A DNA stretch of 64,000 nucleotides from Siphonodentalium dalli (taxonomy: Eukaryota > Mollusca > Scaphopoda > Gadilida > Siphonodentaliidae), in the NCBI GenBank assembly GCA_032622095.1, contig CP136066.1:147157559-147221558 (forward strand), read 5' to 3'. Made by a program: the position numbers and the translations under genes. This document shows, piece by piece, positions 57,441 to 64,000 of this stretch (its first letter is position 1; each line of letters begins with the position of its first letter). The notes under the pieces are model-generated. The model was given only the letters and a program-made list of their open reading frames with translations, was not told the DNA's origin and searched no databases.

Positions 57441-59040
57441 AAAACACCGCGAAGATTTTGTATGAAGTTTGACGTTGTAACCTCGATTTCCAGAATTACC
57501 TTCACTTTTCCACAATCACTAGCAAAGTGTTAACCAACTTCTATTTATTTGCATTTAATAATGTACCAACGAAATTCAATAAAATGTGGAAATGCATTGT
57601 GAAATTTATTCCAGCATTGTAAAAATCTGATTAACTGTTGTTGACACGTGATCACAGATAGTAACCAATGTAAACAAAACACAAGCCATGATCGTGAGGG
57701 TACAAAAATAAGATGCAACGTCGACGTAAATACTTGGACAATTACTCCGTGTGTCATGTATAAAAAAAGACATAAAAACAGCATTAATAGACTAAAATTT
57801 CAATTTTTTAAATCATAGGTTAGAAGTTGAAATGCTATTCAGTAACAATATAATGTTTAATATGTCGGAATTGAAATATATATCGCAAGAACTATATATT
57901 CAGCGCTGACAACAACTCCTTCTGTGTACCTCACGAACGTAATGCGTACGTACTTGACCCAGTTTATTACGATATATCTTGTCACATTTACATGCGTAGA
58001 TCATGTCCATCACATATTGTCATTTGAAAAAGATTGAATGGCCATTAAGGTCGATAACAGTGCTTTTCTCTTCGTGAATATATGAGATGCCAAACTAAAT
58101 AATAGTTAGCAAGACATCGTATTGAATAAGGATGACGAAATATACTAAAAATAAATCACATTGAGACACAGGCGTTACCTTGACCTTGATGTAATGATGA
58201 TGCAATGTATATCACAGTTAGTGCCAAAACACAAGGTGTGTACACAGTTAAACTACCGGTAATCGATATATTGTTTGGCCTATGTTCAACTTGTAACAAA
58301 GGACATACTAATAGTGCAATTTTGTTCGATTAAATGATAAATATCTCTTGAAAAATTATTGATAACTATAAGATTGAAATTCGCGCCCAGCTTGGATGGA
58401 AGCCACGTGTTCAGAAATTGGTAAACGCGAACGCGCTGTTTGCTGGAAGCTTCTAATTAGTTCCTCGCATTGCGATTCAATACATTTTATACACTCTATA
58501 AAAAATATAATATTGTCAATATGATCATGTGAAGAATTAGGAAAAATAAAATAATAATTGGAAACAGTTTTATTTGGGAATAGGCCTACACAGCAGTAAG
58601 AACAAACACGGCGTCCTTAGTAACAAAAACTAACATCAGCATGTCGTCTTGCTCTTACCGTAGCTTCGTTAGTCAAATTAATGGTAGTGATTGTTTTATA
58701 TTTGGATGCATATGATATAAAAACATAAACAAGTCAAGTGAATATTTTATTGGAAATAAAAATAAAGTTCGAAAATAAATAAATGTCAGTTAGACGACCG
58801 TACACAGTTACCTGAGTACGCTGATTTCTCTAGTCGACTTCAAAAAATAGCACCGCCGCATTCCACTTTTCGTTTTATTGCGATTTTATTGACAACTATT
58901 GATTAAATTGTACAAAATCTGCCACAAAACCCCACAAAAACTTAACAATTAATAATGTAACATATATTTTATTATTTACATTAACAATGAAAGCAATTTG
59001 TTGTGTTATAATGCAATAGTTTTGTTGTAAACTATGACTG
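57441..59040. other. Unassigned sequence, locally CpG-enriched
   Basis: 58380-58470 has several CpG (GCGCCCAGC, CACGTG, ACGCGAACGCGC). No exon with a compatible frame was recognised. Confidence 0.35.
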
Positions 59041-59049
59041 AAAAAAACG

Positions 59050-59165
59050 CAAAACTCCGGGCTCTCTGGGGCTCTATGGACGCTACGCGGCAGGGCGCTC
59101 TAGGGCTTTATGGACGCTACACGGCAGGGCGCTCTGGGGTGTTCTGAACGCTAAAGGGTTAACCC
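59050..59165. repeat. GC-rich minisatellite, about 42-bp unit
   Basis: GGGCTCTATGGACGCTACGCGGC, then GGCTTTATGGACGCTACACGG, then GTGTTCTGAACGCTAAAGGG: three diverged units, ending AAAGGGTTAACCC, so possibly the edge of a TTAA-type element. Confidence 0.55.
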
Positions 59166-59267
59166 TTTCTTAAGACAAATTATTTGAGCTTTTGATTTCA
59201 AGTTGGGTACTGATATATGGATTAATTCCTGTGATCATATCTTTGACAAATTATCAGTTATGGCTAG

Positions 59268-59320
59268 TCGCTATCGCAAGGTATGGGTTAAACATCTGCC
59301 GATCGTGATCGGCCTCTCGT
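59268..59320. repeat. 54-bp conserved block, copy 2
   Basis: Same as 35817-35870 less one C; same strand. Confidence 0.6.
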
Positions 59321-59390
59321 TTTTTTGGCCTAATGACTTTTGTGCATATTAGAAGTAGAATATTACATACAGGTGTATATATATCTCTTG

Positions 59391-59545
59391 CAAGCCTGAG
59401 TTTAGTGTGCCTGTCATTTTCAGAATGAGGTCCCCAGAGGGTGAATTTAGTGATGCTAGCCTGCTATGCCGGGTAGCGTCACTAAATTCACCCTCTGGGG
59501 ACCTAATTCTGCAATTGATAGGCACACATTATAATCTCAGGCTTG
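59391..59545. mobile_element. Family C hairpin, short full copy
   Basis: CAAGCCTGAGTTTAGTGTG and its inverse CTCAGGCTTG define both ends. The two arms meet at TAGCCTGCTATGCCGGGTAGC. This copy shows that a single terminal hairpin can exist without the family C centre. Confidence 0.7.
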
Positions 59546-60369
59546 GTGTTGTGTTGGAGTTGTCACTTTCCATATGTTTACTATCCATTCTATGCCTGAA
59601 GCATATCTATAATTATTCGGATCCACACTTCTTTGTTTGACCCTTAATCATGCCCACACCAGTGCAGACATAGGTAAATAGTTAATGTTTATACTGGACC
59701 CTCAGGTCTATATCAATTTGTTGACTTTCTGCAACATAAACCCGTTTGATTTCCTTGGGAATTAATTCAAGTAGTTTGTTTGTATGTCTGGAACTCGATC
59801 ACACTATGATCGGACTCATGTCTTTATTTTTAAGAATTTCTATCTTCCAGAAAATAAGCCTAATTAAATAGCAAAGTCCTATTACACAAACTATTCAGTT
59901 ACGTTAAAGGCCCACTTAATTTTCAATAAACTGTGAACATGTTGTTTTTGTCAAGGTACGGAGGTGTGTTCTGTACTTAATTTCGATCTGGTCTGTACTG
60001 CCAGTTTATTATTCTCAATGGAAGGGGAATAATTCATTTCTTAGTTGTGAATTATGAAGCATTCTGGGGTAAATAACGGGGGAAGTATTGTGGTGAATCT
60101 GAGAATCTCTATCACTTGGTGGACACTCCCAGGCCACAGCTATTGCATATTCTGGTGGAATATATATATTTTTGGTTCCTCTTCGAAATAATACAGAATA
60201 TATGTTGTATATAATGTGATCTGGGCATTCGAAAATTAAGTAGCCTTTATCCATTTCTTGACTAAATTCTTGTTGATGAATAGTTTCTTACATGTAGTTC
60301 CAGTCCAAGAATTCACATAAAAATATTCAGGCTAGATTTAAGGCTGATTTCATTATGAAGGATGTAAGT
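59546..60369. other. Unassigned intronic sequence
   Basis: No exon or repeat recognised. Confidence 0.4.
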
Positions 60370-60373
60370 TTAA

Positions 60374-60637
60374 CCCTTTGAGTGCCAGGTCCGATTTTTG
60401 TATCAACCCATATACCCTGTGCAAATGCATTCTCTTATATATGCGAGTCGACCATAGGTCGCCTCCCATATATAAGAGAATGCATTGGCCTAACAATTTT
60501 TCATCATTTGTTATTATTTTTTACAATTTTTTAAAATTTTAATAATTTTAAAAAAATCTAAAAAAAAAGGAAAGATTTTTTTTTTTTTAGGGCCGATTTT
60601 ACAGACCGTAAATTAGGGCCGATGAGATTTGAAAGGG
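60374..60637. mobile_element. Family A variant, inverted layout
   Basis: TTAA flanks (60370-60373 and 60638-60641), CCCTTTGAGTGCCAGG at the left, GAAAGGG at the right; the T/A-rich microrepeat region lies on the right, opposite to 41158 and 44059. Confidence 0.65.
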
Positions 60638-60986
60638 TTAAACAAGTACCTTCCAAAATAAGGCTGGATTGTCCAAACGGATGAAAATTAGTAATAGGCC
60701 ACTAATGGTGTATCATCTCATTGATAATTACATCTGCCAGATTGCGACATCTCATGGTTTAAGGTTGATATTTGGAGATCAATAAGCTGGGATTTATCTA
60801 GAAAGTAACCCACCAGCATCCCTTACATGAGAAGAATCAATTGGATTAATAGCTTATTTAAATGTCCAGTTTTTGTGGATAATCTTAAAATGTGAAATTA
60901 TTTTCAGTTATATTTATTGTGGTGTAAACAAAATTATAAAATTATTGATACGGAATAAAATAATTTGATCTGTCTTCTCCTCATAG

Positions 60987-61040
60987 ACATATTATGTCCT
61001 ACATGTAAGAATATGTACAGGCAAAATTCTCAGGTGACAG
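60987..61040 (+). CDS. Internal exon of an unrecognised split gene (exon c), Cys-x2-Cys
   Basis: Acceptor TGTCTTCTCCTCATAG and donor ACAG|GTAAGA bound a 54-nt exon, phase 1 at both ends and open in the frame set by exons a and b. It encodes a junction aspartate then ILCPTCKNMYRQNSQVT. CPTC is a typical half zinc site; the partner residues would be in the next exon, outside the window. If so, the protein carries a zinc-binding module after a disordered region. The short length means the call rests on splice sites and phase agreement. Confidence 0.55.
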
Positions 61041-61367
61041 GTAAGAAATAATTCTACTTGTGACAAGTAGAAATTTCAGAACATTTCGAACTGACTCTGC
61101 TGGTTTTGACCCATCTCTCTGACTCAAATTTTTTTAGAACTTAGAGGGCGAGTATACATTGCATGATGTTACATGTAGGTTATCTCTGAATCAAGATGAC
61201 AAAAATTAGGCACGTATCCCCATTCACATCAAAGAAATACTAGTATATACTCTCTTTATCTACAATAGATATATTGAAATATGACACAATAAAATAAAAA
61301 GAAAACATGAAGTTATATTTGTATCTTGTCCAATGTGTTTTCTCACAAATAAAAGTACTTGTACCGT
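61041..61367. other. Unassigned sequence
   Basis: Nothing recognised. Confidence 0.35.
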
Positions 61368-61487
61368 CCTCGAAATTGGCCACGGCAATAAGCAATGCCG
61401 TGGTAAACACTGTTGCAACATTTGGAATCTAACATGCCACATCATTAAATTTGCCATGGCACATTTTTCCTAATTTCAAGGGCTGCT
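61368..61487. mobile_element. Family G mini-element
   Basis: CCTCGAAATTGGCCACGGCA at the left, GCAATGCCGTGG, and AATTTCAAGGGCTGC at the right; a diverged relative of 1807-1930, adjoining the family B palindrome. Confidence 0.45.
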
Positions 61488-61491
61488 TGTA

Positions 61492-61635
61492 TACAGTAAT
61501 GCCCTAAATAATCGACTCCTTAACCACATCAGAATTATGGGTAATTTTTCAGGATTTAGTCGGAAAGCTCTGGGTGAGAAAGATATCCATAATTCTGCTG
61601 TGGTTAACGAGTCGATTATTTAGGGCATTACTGTA
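61492..61635. mobile_element. Family B palindrome MITE, centre deleted
   Basis: TACAGTAATGCCCTAAATAA to TTATTTAGGGCATTACTGTA; complete ends, shortened centre. Confidence 0.7.
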
Positions 61636-62365
61636 TATCACTAAATCAATAGAGACAGTTGAGGGAAGAGATGCACCGCACCATCTTTAAATGTCTGCAT
61701 ACATATATTTAATATACCCGAGGAGGCACTTCACTTAAGAAACATTCACTCTGTCAATACAGTGCCATTTACAAACGAACCAAAGAGAAAAATCTATATG
61801 GTACATTTAAATTCAGATGCTCTGTTTACTATGCTTGTATAAACTGTGTGCAGTAATCCGGACGTGCTACAATGTCGGAACCCTATGGATTATTGACGTA
61901 GCTCAAAACTCATTTTCAACATACTGCCTTCACAAAGGCTGGGAGAGACAATAGTACCAGATCATAGTATACCTAGCCGCTAACAATACATTATCATCAT
62001 GGTTGGTCTCGACTATTAAGGTCTCGGGCTATTAGTCTACAGGGTAAAAAAAGAAGAGAACAATGCTGGGTAGATTTGAGCTTGATAGTTAAGGGTCACT
62101 GTGTGAATTAACCAATCAGGCGACTTATCTAATATTGCTCACACCTTAGGGAATCGGCGCGACGGGTGCTAATAGAATTTTTTTGACAGTTGGTTGCTCA
62201 GGCCATGGTAATAATGTATAACCCAGAGATATCAATCTATTATTCATTAACAGGGAACCTAATTCAATTTAAAAGTAAACATGGCAGCTAATCAATAGCT
62301 ATTCTCTGGTACATGATTGACTTTATAAGGATTGATTGACTGCACTTGTCTTTTTGGGTGGATTT
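61636..62365. other. Unassigned sequence
   Basis: No supported gene; nothing paired elsewhere. Confidence 0.35.
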
Positions 62366-62571
62366 TTACATCCGGAGGCGGAGCTTTCTCTGTTTAGAAG
62401 GAGATTTTACTTTCTCGCAGACTTCATTGATAGGAATATTCCAATGTTGTAAACTATACATTCTGCTTGTATAGCGACCTGCTGGAATCTCAAACACGTC
62501 ATTGTCTTGAGACGGGAGTCTTTGTTCTTCATATTGATGCATTTGTTTAGTGTTCTGGTCCTGTATTGACT
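62366..62571 (-). CDS. Candidate terminal exon, function unknown
   Basis: Minus strand: after TCTTGTTCGCAG (acceptor ending 62572) a frame of 68 residues stays open to a stop at 62366-62368. It starts SIQDQNTKQMHQYEEQ, contains DNDVFEIPAGRYTSRM and ends in a basic KQRKLRLRM tail. Polar composition and higher GC than neighbours suggest coding. An in-frame stop lies just upstream of the acceptor, so it would be spliced. No poly-A signal close downstream was seen, and no family is recognised. An alternative donor (GAAA|GTAAAA) near 62418 is possible. Confidence 0.3.
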
Positions 62572-63190
62572 CTGCGAACAAGACTTAGTCGGCACCAGTC
62601 CTAATGCGCTGTGTTCAAGGAACATTTAAATCAAAGGATAGTTGAATTACATTTTTCACAACATGGAATTGTTTGTCAGATTCTGTTCAAGAGTTTAAAT
62701 TTTGTTTCCTTGGACTGAGCCTACTGTGAATTGCAGAGTTGGAGAATATCATCGTTTATAGAGAAATCAGCTGTGTATCTGCAGTGATATTTTGTTCTAT
62801 AGATGAGGAATGGCACAATCAAAAGTTCCATCATAGATAATGTGTTACTTAACTTTCCAAATTCGGGTGCATGTGATGGGAGTGGGCTGCTCAGTTAACA
62901 GGGGTAAATATTAGTTACTCTCAAGTCTTATAATATATAATAATTATAATGGCATGTCATGGTAATACAGGATTCGTACGCTAGTCTGGTATCGTGAATA
63001 GTTTTGGAAATTTAAAATACCAGTATCCCTGATAGGGCCTGGAAAAATTATGGAAAAAGGCACATGTTATAACGGGTAAGTCTGGAAAAATCATGGAATT
63101 CCATTGCCAGACGAGTTCTTAAGAAAATCATGTTATATCCGACTGAAAAAGTTGTGTGCCTGTCCTTGCGGCATAATAATTTAGTTGATG
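62572..63190. other. Unassigned sequence
   Basis: Nothing recognised beyond short AT-rich runs. Confidence 0.35.
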
Positions 63191-63192
63191 AT

Positions 63193-63665
63193 AACCTTTT
63201 CATGATGGGAACTTCCTGATTTTTTGCAAAAACCCTGTGCCAATGCATTCTCTTATATATGCGAGTTGACCATGTCTCCTCGCATATATAAGAGAATGCA
63301 TTGGCCTAACAAATTTCATATTAATTTTGATAATTGTTTAAGAATGTAAGAAAAAAATGATAAAAAATATTAAAGAATGTAAGAAAAAATGATAAAAAAA
63401 AAGAAGATAAAATTGTTAAAGAATATAAGAAAAAATAATAAAAATTATTATAGAATGTAAGAAAAAATTATAAATAATTATAAAAAATTGATAAAGAATG
63501 TAAAAAATTTTTATAAAAATTGTTAAAGAATATAAGAAAAATTGATAAAAAATGATAAACAATTGTTAGGCCAATGCATTCTCTTATATATGCGAGGCAA
63601 ACTATGGTCGACTCTTATATATAAGAGAATGCATTGGTACAGGTCTTTAATGTTGCACCAACTTG
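63193..63665. mobile_element. Family A element with long GAATGTAAGAAAA microrepeat loop
   Basis: Two hairpin arms (63235-63310 and 63560-63640) enclose about 240 bp of degenerate (T)AAAGAATGTAAGAAAAAATGAT repeats, at least eight units. Smaller versions occupy the same place in the 41-, 44- and 60-kb copies. Confidence 0.6.
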
Positions 63666-63865
63666 TTTTATCGGTTGAGTACAGAGAATAATCTTGCTCA
63701 AAGTACTTACTTTAATAAATTTGATATCAAAATTGGTAGCATGCCACGTCATTCTTAATTATTATTTATATGCAGCAACTCTCATTTGAGGAATCATTGT
63801 CAGCGATAATTTGGTTTTGAATAAGAACTAAAATTTACAAATGTGCATAGTATACAGAGAGCGGT

Positions 63866-63960
63866 TAATTTAAGTTTAATCTGATGTCTGTTAAAGATAG
63901 AAGATCAAGAGGAGACCTCATCAAACCTATAAATATATGGAAAACTTGTATAATGAAAAC
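63866..63960 (+). pseudogene. Fragment of a non-LTR retrotransposon reverse transcriptase C-terminus
   Basis: One frame reads LMSVKDRRSRGDLIK, which fits the RRxRGDLI signature found near the end of CR1/RTE-like reverse transcriptases. Only about 30 codons are recognisable; it continues towards the window edge. It is a short relic. Confidence 0.4.
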
Positions 63961-64000
63961 ACGGAACAGTTCTCAATGTAAAATCAACATGTGGACATAG

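Noticed and set aside
1-64000. tRNA, rRNA and snRNA genes
   Set aside because: I looked for cloverleaf-compatible A and B box text and rRNA-like blocks and recognised none; a dedicated scan was not possible.

Overview
The window reads as nuclear DNA of a mollusc, most probably a bivalve. It is AT-rich, has no bacterial-style gene packing, and is crowded with short hairpin transposons, 'TCCG/TCTG' microsatellites and TACATGTA motifs. It also carries the boilerplate 'AGCTCACCTGAGACGAAG' repeat that is abundant in bivalve genomes. The species call is inference; the repeat content is seen directly. Almost every open frame of 60-120 codons here is chance or lies inside a repeat.

Gene content is thin. 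The best-supported gene is on the + strand: three short exons at 36304-36448, 47096-47179 and 60987-61040. They have canonical splice sites, mutually compatible phases and introns of about 10.6 and 13.8 kb. They encode a polar, probably disordered stretch followed by a Cys-x2-Cys segment; I do not recognise the family. On the - strand, 9071-8702 encodes a THAP-type zinc-finger exon with a canonical GTGAGT donor and a one-base frameshift in the middle of the domain, with two perfect CRE sites upstream and an E-box cluster in the presumed first intron. Weaker exon candidates are at 13896-13995 (+), 13738-13673 (-), 18204-18364 (+) and 62571-62366 (-).

Mobile DNA dominates. At least eight families can be defined: (A) TTAA-flanked CCCTTT hairpins that look like piggyBac-type MITEs; (B) TACAGTAATGCCC palindromes that look like Tc1/mariner-type MITEs; (C) CAAGCCTGAG hairpin elements of about 430 bp or shorter; three non-autonomous hAT-like elements with 8-bp target duplications (229-1569, 28780-29974, 45847-47027); and several families carrying TCCG/TCTG microsatellites (here called H, I, J, K) that are often nested in one another.

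The most unusual object is a composite insertion of about 7 kb at 24065-31044. It splits a family C element, has long inverted arms built from tandem units of about 740 bp, encloses about 13 degenerate repeats of about 180 bp, and has itself been invaded by one of the hAT elements. I could not assign it to a named superfamily; it resembles a foldback-type transposon carrying a satellite core.

Layout: 0-5.1 kb hAT and hairpin elements; 5.1-7.7 kb AT-rich DNA and a family H element; 7.7-9.5 kb CpG-enriched THAP locus; 9.5-12.3 kb repeats; 12.3-14.4 kb a CpG-enriched island with candidate first exons; 14.5-24 kb hairpin clusters; 24-31 kb composite foldback element; 31-36 kb repeat remnants; 36.3-61 kb the split + strand gene, whose introns are full of nested repeats and a 160-bp tandem array; 61-64 kb hairpins, a - strand exon candidate and a LINE fragment.
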